Shown piece by piece: positions 33,472-42,055 of a stretch of 64,000 nucleotides of DNA. The stretch spans positions 476,432-540,431 of the forward strand of contig NZ_FWXV01000008.1 of assembly GCF_900176515.1 (NCBI RefSeq), written 5' to 3'. The stretch comes from Kibdelosporangium aridum (GTDB lineage: Bacteria; Actinomycetota; Actinomycetes; Mycobacteriales; Pseudonocardiaceae). The notes beneath the pieces are model-generated. The model worked only from the letters and a program-made list of their open reading frames with translations. It was not told the origin of the DNA and did not search any database. A program made the translations under genes and the position numbers. Positions within the stretch are counted from its first letter, which is position 1. Every line of letters begins with the position of its first letter.

Positions 33472-34896
33472 ATGACTGAGTATTCGCTCTACGACTGGTT
33501 CGCACGATCCACTCGGAGGCATCCTGACGCCGAGGCCTTGCGGGTGGGTGACACCGCATGGACCTATCGTCAGCTGCGCGAGGCGGTCGAAGTCATGGCC
33601 GCCCGGCTCGACGGGCACTCGCGGGTTGGCGTGCTGGCCACGCGCAGTCCGCTGGCATATATCGGATATCTGGCCGCACTGTGTGCCGGCTCGGTCGTCG
33701 TTCCGCTGAATCCCCGGTTCCCGGTGCGACGCAACAACATCATCTGCCGGGAGGCCGGTGTTTCGGTGATCATCGCGGATGTTCCGCATGAGCTAGTGTG
33801 CACCGACGGCAGGCCGCCGAGCATGGGTGACGTCGCCTATCTGCTGTTCACCTCCGGGTCCACCGGACGGCCGAAAGGGATCGCGATCCGGCACAGGAAC
33901 GTGTCGGCGTACGTCGCCTACAACATCGAACGGTATCAAGTCCGGCCCGGCTGCCGACTCTCGCAGACGTTCGACCTGACCTTCGACCCCTCGGTCTTCG
34001 ATCTCTTCGTCGCGTGGGGAGCGGGAGCAACTGTGGTGGTCCCGCAACGCGATGAACTGAACGACCCGGTCACACTGGTCAACCGGGAGGGCATCACCCA
34101 CTGGTTCTCCGTGCCATCGGTGGTTTCGCTGGCCGCTCGGATGCGTCGATTGCCTCCTGGAAGCATGCCCGGACTACGTTGGAGCCTGTTCGCAGGTGAG
34201 CAGTTGACGATGGAGCAGGCGCGGGCTTGGTCGGCCGCCGCGCCGGGCAGTGTCCTGGAAAATCTCTACGGGCCGACCGAACTGACGGTGACGTGTACGG
34301 CCTACCGGCTGGCAAAGGACGCGGAACAATGGCCGGAGACCAGTAACCGAACGGTCCCCATCGGACATTGCTACCCCCACCTCGATCACCTCGTCCTTGA
34401 TGCCGAAGGAAGATCGTCCGACGATGGCGAGCTTTGTGTGCGTGGTGTACAACGGTTCGACGGCTACCTCGACGAACGCAACAACATTGGCCGGTTCGTC
34501 CGCTATGACACAGTCGCGGCGTCATACGAGGGCACCGGCCGTGTGCCGGACGACGTCTGGTATCGGACGGGTGACCGTGTGACAGTTGGGCCCGACGGCA
34601 GCATGGTCCACAGAGGACGCCTGGACAATCAGGTCCAAGTGCACGGTTATCGGGTCGAACTGGGCGAGATCGAGGCCGCTCTGCGCATGCATCCGCGTGT
34701 TCACGAAGCAGTCCTGCTGTCGGATGGTGCCGAGTTGAGCGCTGTTTACATCGGTGCGGATGTCGGCAACGACGAGCTCGCGAGGTGGTTGAGCACTCGT
34801 CTGCCGCCCTACATGGTCCCGCGGACGTACACGCGTGTGGACGAACTTCCCCTCAATCACAACGGAAAGATCGATCGGAAGGCCTTGGTGGGCTAG
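33472..34896 (+). CDS. Stand-alone amino-acid adenylation enzyme (A domain 2)
   Basis: A 474-aa AMP-forming ligase. Core motifs are FTSGSTGRPKG (126-136), YGPTELTV, YRTGDRV, GRLDNQVQVHGYRVELGEIE and LNHNGKIDRKAL. The pocket stretch FDLTFDPSVFDLF retains the amine-binding Asp (Asp172), arguing for an amino acid. It is flanked by ACP2/ACAD2 and ACP3, so it likely loads one of these carriers. The specificity differs from A domain 1 in the pocket and is not assigned. Confidence 0.88.
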   Translation: MTEYSLYDWFARSTRRHPDAEALRVGDTAWTYRQLREAVEVMAARLDGHSRVGVLATRSPLAYIGYLAALCAGSVVVPLNPRFPVRRNNIICREAGVSVIIADVPHELVCTDGRPPSMGDVAYLLFTSGSTGRPKGIAIRHRNVSAYVAYNIERYQVRPGCRLSQTFDLTFDPSVFDLFVAWGAGATVVVPQRDELNDPVTLVNREGITHWFSVPSVVSLAARMRRLPPGSMPGLRWSLFAGEQLTMEQARAWSAAAPGSVLENLYGPTELTVTCTAYRLAKDAEQWPETSNRTVPIGHCYPHLDHLVLDAEGRSSDDGELCVRGVQRFDGYLDERNNIGRFVRYDTVAASYEGTGRVPDDVWYRTGDRVTVGPDGSMVHRGRLDNQVQVHGYRVELGEIEAALRMHPRVHEAVLLSDGAELSAVYIGADVGNDELARWLSTRLPPYMVPRTYTRVDELPLNHNGKIDRKALVG

Positions 34897-34904
34897 GAGG
34901 ACGA

Positions 34905-35162
34905 ATGGACAGCATCGAGGACGCGGTCGTGCGGATCGTGACCAAGGAAGCGCAGGAGTACACCGGTGGACCGGTCACCATGGACACCGAGCTGGGCAGC
35001 GGAGGCCTCGGCCTGAGCTCGCTCGGTTTGATCCGCGTGCTGGTCTGCATCGAGGACGAACTCGACGCCGACTTCGACGACGAACAGGTTATGTCCGCGA
35101 ACATCCGTACCGTGCGGGACATCGTCTCGATCGCTCGCGACTGCGCTGGGAGCCTGTCATGA
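34905..35162 (+). CDS. Acyl/peptidyl carrier protein 3
   Basis: An 85-aa acidic carrier protein. The phosphopantetheine site is GGLGLSSLGLIRV with Ser39; the preceding Asp of the family is Ser here. CIEDELDADFDDEQVMS follows as helix III. AGGAGG upstream supports ATG 34905. The stop overlaps the TrpB-like start (ATGA). Confidence 0.82.
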   Translation: MDSIEDAVVRIVTKEAQEYTGGPVTMDTELGSGGLGLSSLGLIRVLVCIEDELDADFDDEQVMSANIRTVRDIVSIARDCAGSLS

Positions 35163-36427
35163 TCGAGGTTCCAGCACATTGGTACAACGTGTTGGCCGAC
35201 CGCCGCATCGAGTTGTCCAAGGAACGGTCAGCAGGCATGACCGGCACTCGACCGCCGCAAGTTCCCAAATCGCTGGTCCGGCAGAGCATGCCACTGCGCA
35301 CATGGGACCCGATCCCGGAACCGGTGCTGGCCGCGTACCGGGAATGGCGGCCAACTCCCTTGCGACGCGCACACAACCTGGAACGTGCCATCGGTGCCAA
35401 GACGCCGATTTACTACAAATACGAAGCTGGCAACGTTGCTGGCTCACACAAGTATCTGACTGCCTTGGCGCAGGCCTATTACTACTCGCGCGCGGGCGTG
35501 GAGACGTTGGTGACGAGCACTGCCGCCGGCCAATGGGGCACGGCGGTTGCGGCTGCCGCACAACGGTTCGGTCTGCGATGCAGGATCTACATGGTGCCCC
35601 GCAGCTACGACCGGAAACCCGGCCGTCGAACGGTGATGGAACTCCTCGGTGCTGAAGTGATCCGCGCCAATGCTTCGCAAGGGCGACGAACGTCGTTGGT
35701 CGATGCCATGACCGAAGCCGTCAGCACGACCGCCTCGATCCCCGGGAGCCGGTGGATCCTCGGTGGTAGTGAGCCGTTCGCGATCTTGCATTGCACGGTG
35801 ATCGGGCTGGAGACCAAGCAGCAGTTGGCCGAGCAGGGCGAGACGGCGGCGCCAGTGCTCGTCGGATATCTCGGCGGCGCGAAGAACATCGGCGGACTGG
35901 GTCTGCCTTTCCTGCAGAACGGCGGTGAACCGCGCATAGTGCTCGTCGAGTCGTCCAGTTATCCGGTTCTGACCCGGGGCATGTTCGCGTTCGACTCGAC
36001 AGACGAGACCGGCGCCAGCCCACAAGCCGGTATGTTCACGCTCGGCAGTCGCTTTCGTGGCGCCCCGATCCAAGCAGAGGGAATCCGGTACCACGCAGCA
36101 CCGAAACTCGCGAGCGAACTGTATCGGCGCGGGCTCCTGGCAGCGGTGGCGCACGACGAGCGCCCGGTCTTCGACAGCGCCAGGAAATTGCTGACCACCG
36201 AAGGCATTCTGGTCTCCGCGGAGGCTGCCTACGCCGTGCACGAGGCGTGCAGGCAGGCGTGCGACTCGGTGAATGCCGGAAGACCCGTCGTTTTCTGCCT
36301 GACGGACCACGGCTCGTACGACACCGACGCGTGGCGAGCGTATCTCGACGACGAACTGCACACCGATGCGGCGCCGACGGATGAGGAGATCACCGCGATG
36401 ACAGCTGGCCTGACCCCCGTTCACTGA
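35159..36427 (+). CDS. TrpB-like PLP-dependent enzyme lacking the catalytic Glu
   Basis: A 422-aa fold-type II PLP enzyme resembling the TrpB2 type of tryptophan synthase beta chain. The Schiff-base lysine is Lys98 in NVAGSHKYLTALAQAYYYS and GQWGTAVAAAAQRFGLRCRI follows. In TrpB the loop reads ETGAGQ, whose Glu activates indole; here it reads STAAGQ with Ser120. No TrpA or other tryptophan genes are nearby. I infer a beta-substitution or elimination on Ser/Thr-type substrates with a different nucleophile. It overlaps ACP3, so a carrier-bound substrate is possible. Confidence 0.85.
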   Translation: MIEVPAHWYNVLADRRIELSKERSAGMTGTRPPQVPKSLVRQSMPLRTWDPIPEPVLAAYREWRPTPLRRAHNLERAIGAKTPIYYKYEAGNVAGSHKYLTALAQAYYYSRAGVETLVTSTAAGQWGTAVAAAAQRFGLRCRIYMVPRSYDRKPGRRTVMELLGAEVIRANASQGRRTSLVDAMTEAVSTTASIPGSRWILGGSEPFAILHCTVIGLETKQQLAEQGETAAPVLVGYLGGAKNIGGLGLPFLQNGGEPRIVLVESSSYPVLTRGMFAFDSTDETGASPQAGMFTLGSRFRGAPIQAEGIRYHAAPKLASELYRRGLLAAVAHDERPVFDSARKLLTTEGILVSAEAAYAVHEACRQACDSVNAGRPVVFCLTDHGSYDTDAWRAYLDDELHTDAAPTDEEITAMTAGLTPVH

Positions 36428-36455
36428 TCGAGTTCTCAACGACAAGGGGAATGCC

Positions 36456-37805
36456 ATGCTTGTGGCCCGACATCGACGAAACATCACCATCGCGCCCCGC
36501 CACGGCCGGCTTCCGGCGTCCTTCGCGCAAGAGGAGAGGCTCGTCGCGGGTCGCCACACCCACATCGTCAACAACATTGTGACGCTCGGCCTGCGTATCG
36601 ACGGTCCCCTTGACGTCGACGCCATCGAGCAGGCCATCGCCTTGATGGTGCGACGCCACGAAGGGCTGCGGATCACCTTCCCGGAGGACGATACGCTGCG
36701 AGTGCTCCCGGACATACCGCAACCACTCATCGCTTGCCACGCCGACTCCGACGAGCAGGCACTCGACCTGCTGGCTCAGGTGGCTCTGGAGCCGTTCGAC
36801 CTCGCTGCGGGGCCGTTGTTCCGATGCGCGCTGGTCCGAGTCCACCGGCAGCGCCACTTCCTCGGCATTGTCCTCGACCAGTACGTGGTGGATCGATGGG
36901 CTGTCTCGTTGCTGCTCAACGAACTACTCGTCGTGTACGACGCGATCGCCAAGGACACCCCACCGGATCTGCCGGAGTCGCCGATCCAGTTCCCGGACTA
37001 CGCCGCATGGGAACGGGATTACTTGACCGGAAAGAACTTCGAGCGGCTGCTTGGTTACTGGCGGGACAAACTTGCCGGAGTGGACCCGATTCCGGCTTCC
37101 GGGCTGACAGATCCAGATGCCCCGGTCAACGCCCCAGTCGGATTGGCGCGGGCGACAGCCGAGGTGGACCACGATCTCACGGCGCGGCTGACCGAACTCG
37201 CGCAACAGCACACAACGAGCCTCGTGGTCGTGTTCTCGGCCGCTACCAAAGCAGCCGCATGGCGGCGAATGGCTGGGTGCGATGTCACAACGTTCGGATC
37301 ACTGGCCAACCGTGTGATGCCTGGTACCGAGAACCTGGTCGGCTACTTGGCGACACCGGCCGTGCTGCGGACCGACCTCAGTGGTGATCCCAGTTTCGAC
37401 GAACTCGTTCGGCGTGAGGCGCGAACGTTCTGGGAAGCGATGTGGCATCAGCAGATCCCGCACGCACTCATCACCCGGGAACTGGCACCGCACCAGTATG
37501 GGATCCGGCACCGGGGAGGCGGTGCGCCGATACCGCGGTACCTGAACTTCGACCTGGCTGACGACCGCAATACAAGGTTGCGACAACCAGACGGCATTTC
37601 CGTTGAGACAGTCCGCGTCCCCATGCCGGAGGTCCCTCGCGGTGGCCTGCGCGTGATCGTCCACAAACATGCGCGGACGGCCACAGTGGAACTCCGCTAC
37701 CGGACCGACTGCTACGGAAAGCAGTGGGCTGATTCCTTCGTTACCGACATGCTGGCCTGTCTCGAGCAACCGCCTGCGACCCGGCTTTCCCGGGCACTGC
37801 CGTGA
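36456..37805 (+). CDS. Stand-alone NRPS condensation-like protein, catalytic His lost
   Basis: A 449-aa condensation-domain homologue: LPASFAQEERL at the start (C1), MVRRHEGLRITF (C2), LEPFDLAAGPLFRCAL, and IQFPDYAAWERDYL. The active-site HHxxxDG motif is replaced by DQYVVDR (141-147): both His are gone, the structural Asp stays and Gly is Arg. It may be a scaffolding or altered transferase rather than a standard amide synthase. ATG 36456 follows a short gap, and the HAD gene overlaps its stop. Confidence 0.85.
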   Translation: MLVARHRRNITIAPRHGRLPASFAQEERLVAGRHTHIVNNIVTLGLRIDGPLDVDAIEQAIALMVRRHEGLRITFPEDDTLRVLPDIPQPLIACHADSDEQALDLLAQVALEPFDLAAGPLFRCALVRVHRQRHFLGIVLDQYVVDRWAVSLLLNELLVVYDAIAKDTPPDLPESPIQFPDYAAWERDYLTGKNFERLLGYWRDKLAGVDPIPASGLTDPDAPVNAPVGLARATAEVDHDLTARLTELAQQHTTSLVVVFSAATKAAAWRRMAGCDVTTFGSLANRVMPGTENLVGYLATPAVLRTDLSGDPSFDELVRREARTFWEAMWHQQIPHALITRELAPHQYGIRHRGGGAPIPRYLNFDLADDRNTRLRQPDGISVETVRVPMPEVPRGGLRVIVHKHARTATVELRYRTDCYGKQWADSFVTDMLACLEQPPATRLSRALP

Positions 37806-38602
37806 ACGTGCCCCGGCTCGCGGCCGTAGATCTGGACGGCACACTGCTGCGACCAGACGGGACGGTTTCGGATCGGACCCGTGACGTGTTGGCACGAGCG
37901 CGTCACGCCGGATGTCGCGTTTTGTTCGTCACCGCCAGACATCCAGTCGCGGTCCTCGACTTGGCCAGAACGCTTGGGTTGACTGGATCCGCGGTGTGTT
38001 GCGTCGGAGCCGTGGTGTGCGACTTGCCGTCCGGTCGGATCACCTGGAGCCGCGCACTCACTCCCAGTGTGGCGGTGCGCGTCGCGGCCGTCATCTCTGC
38101 GCGTTTCCCAGGGGTGCAACTCGGCTGGGTTCACCACGATCGGGTGGGATACCAAGAGAACTATGCCGGCAGATTTCTGGCAGGGGAGCGATACCACGAC
38201 ACCATCGACCGGATCGACCGACCGGTGCTGAAGATGTTCGGTGTGGGCCCGTCTTTGACTGACGCCGCGCTTCCCGCACTGCGAAGCCTGGTGTCGGGGT
38301 TGGCGGATGTCGGCCACTACTTCCCGGGAGTCGTCGACCTTGTCGCTCCGGGGGTCAGCAAGGTGATGGCCTTGCGGCGTTACTGCGCGGCACACCAGAT
38401 CACTCCGGCCGGAGTGATCGCGTTCGGGGACTCCGCGGCTGACATCCCCATGTTGCGCTGGTCCGGTCGTGGCGTACTGATGGGCAACGCCGACTACCGA
38501 CTGCACGAGTTGGCCGACGAGATCGCACCGGGTTGCGCTCAAGACGGTGTGGCACAGGTGCTGGAGCGGGTCATCCCAGTGAGGCAGGAGGTGGACCGAT
38601 GA
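37802..38602 (+). CDS. HAD superfamily (Cof-type) phosphatase
   Basis: A 266-aa HAD-IIB hydrolase. Motif I is AAVDLDGTLL, motif II the FVTARHP strand, and motif IV GDSAADIPMLRWSGRGVLMG, all intact. It starts at GTG 37802 in a GTGA overlap with the condensation gene, so it is firmly in the operon. It should remove phosphate from a small metabolite, implying a phosphorylated pathway intermediate. Confidence 0.87.
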   Translation: MNVPRLAAVDLDGTLLRPDGTVSDRTRDVLARARHAGCRVLFVTARHPVAVLDLARTLGLTGSAVCCVGAVVCDLPSGRITWSRALTPSVAVRVAAVISARFPGVQLGWVHHDRVGYQENYAGRFLAGERYHDTIDRIDRPVLKMFGVGPSLTDAALPALRSLVSGLADVGHYFPGVVDLVAPGVSKVMALRRYCAAHQITPAGVIAFGDSAADIPMLRWSGRGVLMGNADYRLHELADEIAPGCAQDGVAQVLERVIPVRQEVDR

Positions 38603-39540
38603 GTGCTCGGCTACGTGTTTTGCTTGTCGGCGCAGGACGGATGGGGGCGCGACATGCAAAAGTCATCGCTGCCAATGAGCGGTGCGACCTGATTCGCGTG
38701 GTCGATCCCTGTGAGCGCACCGGACGTGCTGTCGCCGAGCAGGTCGGTGCGGCCTGGCGTCCTGAACTCGACACGTTGTCCGATGTGAACGCGGTGATGG
38801 TTGCCGCGTGTACCGAGGTGCATCACGACCTCGCCGTGCAGATCCTGCGGCAGGGCAAGCCGCTGCTGGTCGAGAAGCCACTGTGCGACGACTTCGCGGC
38901 GTGCCGTGAGGTTGTGCGGCTCGCCGATCAACGGGACATCCCGTTGATGTGTGGGCTGCTTGAGCGGTACAACCCGGCCGTGATGACTGCGATGACAATC
39001 GTCGATTCGCCGCTGCACATGACGTCGGTGCGACGGGCACCGTACGCGAGTCGTATCCGGACCGGGGTCGCGTGGGATCTGCTCGTGCACGACATTGATG
39101 TCGCTCTGCGTGTGTTCGGTGGCCGGCTGCCCGACACAGTCAACGCGACTACTGGCTACTTCCACTCCCAATCAGCCGAACGAGCCGAGGACGTCGTCGA
39201 CGCCGTGCTGCGGTTTCCCGGTGGCAGGCTGGCCACAGCCTCCGCGAGCCGGGTCGACCAACGCAGGCTGAGAACCATCGTCATCACCGAGATCGACCGC
39301 GTAGTCGAGGTGGACCTGCTGCACAACGAGGTGCTTGTGGTCCGGCAAGCTGGGGACTCCACCATTGTGGATACGCCAGATCTGGTCTCAGCACGGACCC
39401 CGTTGGAGACACAGCTTGATCGTTTCCTCGACATAGTGGGTGGTGACATTTGCGGCAGAGCTGAGCGACGCTCCATTCTGCCTGTTCACCATGTGATCAG
39501 CTCTATCTTGGACACAGTGCCGGTGTCGGCGGTGGCGTGA
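38599..39540 (+). CDS. Gfo/Idh/MocA-family NAD(P)-dependent oxidoreductase
   Basis: A 313-aa dehydrogenase. The Rossmann motif is VLLVGAGRMGARHAKVI, and the family signature LLVEKPLCDD is present, with DLLVHDIDVALRVFG in the C-terminal domain. Members oxidise or reduce sugar, polyol or amino-polyol substrates with NAD(P)H. ATG 38599 overlaps the HAD stop (ATGA). Coupled with the TrpB-like enzyme it recalls PLP enzyme/dehydrogenase pairs that make diamino acids, but that is only an analogy. Confidence 0.88.
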   Translation: MSARLRVLLVGAGRMGARHAKVIAANERCDLIRVVDPCERTGRAVAEQVGAAWRPELDTLSDVNAVMVAACTEVHHDLAVQILRQGKPLLVEKPLCDDFAACREVVRLADQRDIPLMCGLLERYNPAVMTAMTIVDSPLHMTSVRRAPYASRIRTGVAWDLLVHDIDVALRVFGGRLPDTVNATTGYFHSQSAERAEDVVDAVLRFPGGRLATASASRVDQRRLRTIVITEIDRVVEVDLLHNEVLVVRQAGDSTIVDTPDLVSARTPLETQLDRFLDIVGGDICGRAERRSILPVHHVISSILDTVPVSAVA

Positions 39541-39541
39541 G

Positions 39542-40705
39542 GTGCCTCTTGCTCGTTATCTGCTGGCGGCGACGATCGTCCGCACGGTCGACGGCGGAGC
39601 GGCGGTCGGCCTGGTCGCACTGGCTGCCGCCAGTAATGCGGGAGCAGTGGTCGGCGGCTTGCTTGTAGCCGCCCTGAGCGCTCCACACGTGCTCGGCTTC
39701 CTCACCGCACCGCTTCTCGACCGTGCCGCGGATGGACGAAAGATCCTGGCGATTGCCTTCACCGCGTACGCTGTCGCCCTCGGCTTTGCCGCAGTTTCGC
39801 TTGGGCACGTGCCGCTCGCAGTTTCAATCGCCATGATCGTATTGGCCGGGACCTGCGGGCCGATGCTGACAGGTGGTTTGAGCAGCCAGCTCGCCGGTAT
39901 CGCTGCTGATCAACGTCGCGCTGAGGGCCTCGACAGTCTGACTTATGGGGTGGGAAGCACGCTCGGGCCGGCGATGGTGACCGGGCTGGTTGTCTTGCTG
40001 GGTCCGAGGTTCGCACTGCTGGTATGCGCCGCAGCCGCAGTTGTGGCGGCTGTGATGACGCTCTTTCTGCCTCGGCAATTCCGGGTGGGGCAACGCGATA
40101 CCGCCATACGTATTTCCACTGGGCTTGCGTTGCTGTGGCGCTCGGCGCCCCTGCGCCGGGTCGCGACAGCGACCACGCTGATGGCCGTTGGACTCGGCGC
40201 CCTACCTGTAGTCACCGTTTTGCTTGCCACCCAACTGAACCATGGCGTCACAGGCGGCGGCATCATGGTCGCTGTCTTCGGTGCCGGCAGTCTCGCCGGC
40301 TCACTGGCGGTCACGGTCCATCCACACAAGACAGAGGCGGAAAAGCTGGTGATCCGCTATGTCACCGCGATGGGAATCGCCTTGATCGTGGCCGCACTGG
40401 CGCCGAGCTACCTGATTGCCTTGATCGCCGTGTGCGTGGCAGGGGTGATGAACGGTCCGTTCGTCGCAGCCACCTTGGCGGCTCGATCAGACTACGCACC
40501 GGAGAATGCCCGAGCCCAAGTCTTCATCACCTTCGCGGGCATGAAGATCGCGGCTGCTGCGGCAGGTGCGGCACTCGCGGGCGTGCTCAGCCCGTTCGGC
40601 GGCCACACAACGATGACTCTGGCAGCAGCTATCGTGCTTGCCGGTGCGCTGGTATCGGTCGCTGACCGATGGACTAATGCCCGCCGCAAAGCTGCTAATG
40701 CATAG
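39542..40705 (+). CDS. MFS exporter of the biosynthetic cluster
   Basis: A 387-aa membrane protein with about 11-12 hydrophobic segments (LVALAAASNAGAVVGGLLVA, FALLVCAAAAVVAAVMTLFL). Loop 2-3 reads LDRAADGRKI, a diverged version of the MFS motif. GTG 39542 lies one base after the upstream stop. As the last gene of the rightward operon it is the likely export and self-resistance route for the product. Confidence 0.85.
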   Translation: MPLARYLLAATIVRTVDGGAAVGLVALAAASNAGAVVGGLLVAALSAPHVLGFLTAPLLDRAADGRKILAIAFTAYAVALGFAAVSLGHVPLAVSIAMIVLAGTCGPMLTGGLSSQLAGIAADQRRAEGLDSLTYGVGSTLGPAMVTGLVVLLGPRFALLVCAAAAVVAAVMTLFLPRQFRVGQRDTAIRISTGLALLWRSAPLRRVATATTLMAVGLGALPVVTVLLATQLNHGVTGGGIMVAVFGAGSLAGSLAVTVHPHKTEAEKLVIRYVTAMGIALIVAALAPSYLIALIAVCVAGVMNGPFVAATLAARSDYAPENARAQVFITFAGMKIAAAAAGAALAGVLSPFGGHTTMTLAAAIVLAGALVSVADRWTNARRKAANA

Positions 40706-40912
40706 AGCCCGCTCAGAGCAGTCCGGACGACGTGAACGTTCCGAGCATGAGATCCCGTGATATCGCCGAATAACCAGGGAGCCTCTGAAGTCAGCATCAT
40801 GTCAGATATATGGACTCCCGACACATTGGTCATGTATATCCCGCTGTTAAACCGTATGATCTTGCCGTTCTTGATGATGACGTTCCAGATTGTGCGAGGC
40901 CCGACGTTGCCC
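40706..40912 (-). pseudogene. Fragment of a right-handed beta-helix protein
   Basis: The minus frame encodes IWNVIIKNGKIIRFNSGIYM and TNVSGVHISDMMLTSEAPW, the repeated strand-turn pattern of pectate-lyase/beta-helix proteins, then runs into antisense of the MFS gene. It is fused without a break to the beta-propeller fragment upstream. Both ends of the beta-helix protein are missing. Confidence 0.55.
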
Positions 40913-41473
40913 CGGGACTGCCGGGTGTTTGGGGAGAACCAGGTCAGGTGGTCGGCGTGCCGGTCGAGAACCCAGAGGCGACCGTCACTGTCCACAATGG
41001 CGTCATCAGCCTTACCCGCGAGAGAGTGCGGAGCGGCGAGGGGGTGTCAAGGTTGCCGGGTCGGTGGGCGTGAGCAGTCCGCGCGCCGAGTCCAGTGCGT
41101 AAAGGGCTTGAGCGGCGGGAAAGATCCTGTCGGCCGACAAAGGCGCCGGGTTCGACGGCTGCAACGTCGCGCCATCCACTCGCACCACCGATCCATCCCG
41201 CTGATTCAAGGTGTAGCCGGTCGATCCGAATTGCCCTGAACGCAGGGGTGCACCGGGTGGCGCGACCGGCACTCGCGCGGCGACCTCCGCCGAAGCGCCA
41301 TCCAGCAGAGTCAACTGCCCAGTCTGGCTCGACGCCAGCCATGCGGCGCCACCGTGCAACCGCACCCACGGCGCCTGATGCGCCTGGTCCATGCCCAGCA
41401 TGACAACGCCCGCGAGACTTGCCACGGCCACCGCTATCGCGACCACCACGGCCGCTGCCCCTATAACCCACAC
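40913..41473 (-). pseudogene. Truncated, frameshifted membrane-anchored beta-propeller protein
   Basis: Starting at GTG 41473, a transmembrane anchor (WVIGAAAVVVAIAVAVASLA) is followed by propeller-like repeats: WLASSQTGQLTLLDGASAEV, TLNQRDGSVVRVDG, LYALDSARGLLTPTDPATL. The frame is lost near 41040. A neighbouring frame resumes as AIVDSDGRLWVLDRHADHLT then stops resembling the family at about 40912. Intact homologues are several hundred residues longer. This marks a recombination scar at the right edge of the biosynthetic cluster. Confidence 0.6.
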
Positions 41474-41838
41474 TTCTCCACCAGCGACACGAGTTCACCG
41501 CCCGCTTCCATAGCGGCACCACAAACCGGGCAGATGGGCACCCTGCCGGTAGCCGTGGTACCTGACTCGACCTTGCACAGACAGTCTTCCGTGGTAGCGA
41601 ACAACCTCGGCAACTCGGACAGCCACGCCCTATGTGGGGACCCGAATACGCCGTAGTGGTTACGAGAACAGTCTGGCTCGATCGTCCGGGCATCCGCACG
41701 CGTTGCCCGTTTCCCGCCGCTGTAGTCGACGGGAAACCCCTGCCCTGCAGCCACTCGGCCGACACATGCTGGACAGGCGTCAACGCGACAGTCGAGGAGG
41801 TGACCAGGATCGATCAAGATCACCCTTTGATCATTCAC
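41461..41838 (-). CDS. Possible small zinc-ribbon protein
   Basis: A 125-aa frame with CPAC near the N-terminus and ICPVCGAAMEAGGELVSLVE near the end, plus additional Cys (DCLCK). The CxxC pairs suggest zinc binding. It overlaps the start of the beta-propeller remnant. There is no firm family assignment and the start is uncertain. Confidence 0.35.
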   Translation of the reverse strand: MNDQRVILIDPGHLLDCRVDACPACVGRVAAGQGFPVDYSGGKRATRADARTIEPDCSRNHYGVFGSPHRAWLSELPRLFATTEDCLCKVESGTTATGRVPICPVCGAAMEAGGELVSLVEKCGL

Positions 41839-41905
41839 TCACCTGGTTGGAATCTGACTCCACAAAATGGCGCTTTGGTGTAGTTAAGCGGGCTAAGGAA
41901 CAGTC

Positions 41906-42055
41906 ATGTCAATCTCGGTGAATGCCAACGGCTTGCCGCCGCCGAGTCCCCCGTTGCAGCCCTCTGGGTTTTTGGTGGGCACTGCGCTGGCTGCGCGTGG
42001 TGAACTCATCCTCGGCGCCACAGGCTTCTTCGAGGTGTTTCTGGATCTGGGTTAG
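41906..42055 (+). CDS. Short hypothetical ORF (49 aa), possibly truncated
   Basis: ATG 41906 follows AAGGAA and the frame reads MSISVNANGLPPPSPPLQPS then a hydrophobic AARGELILGATGFFEVFLDL before a stop. It resembles the N-terminus of a larger protein. The following 450 bp to 42512 hold coding-like pieces in changing frames (SVTVTVSDDQPRVTQAF near 42390) but no complete gene. Confidence 0.3.
   Translation: MSISVNANGLPPPSPPLQPSGFLVGTALAARGELILGATGFFEVFLDLG

Noticed and set aside
35444..36730. Long minus-strand frame over the TrpB-like and condensation genes
   Set aside because: A shadow frame; no domain, no ribosome site, and it spans two real plus-strand genes.
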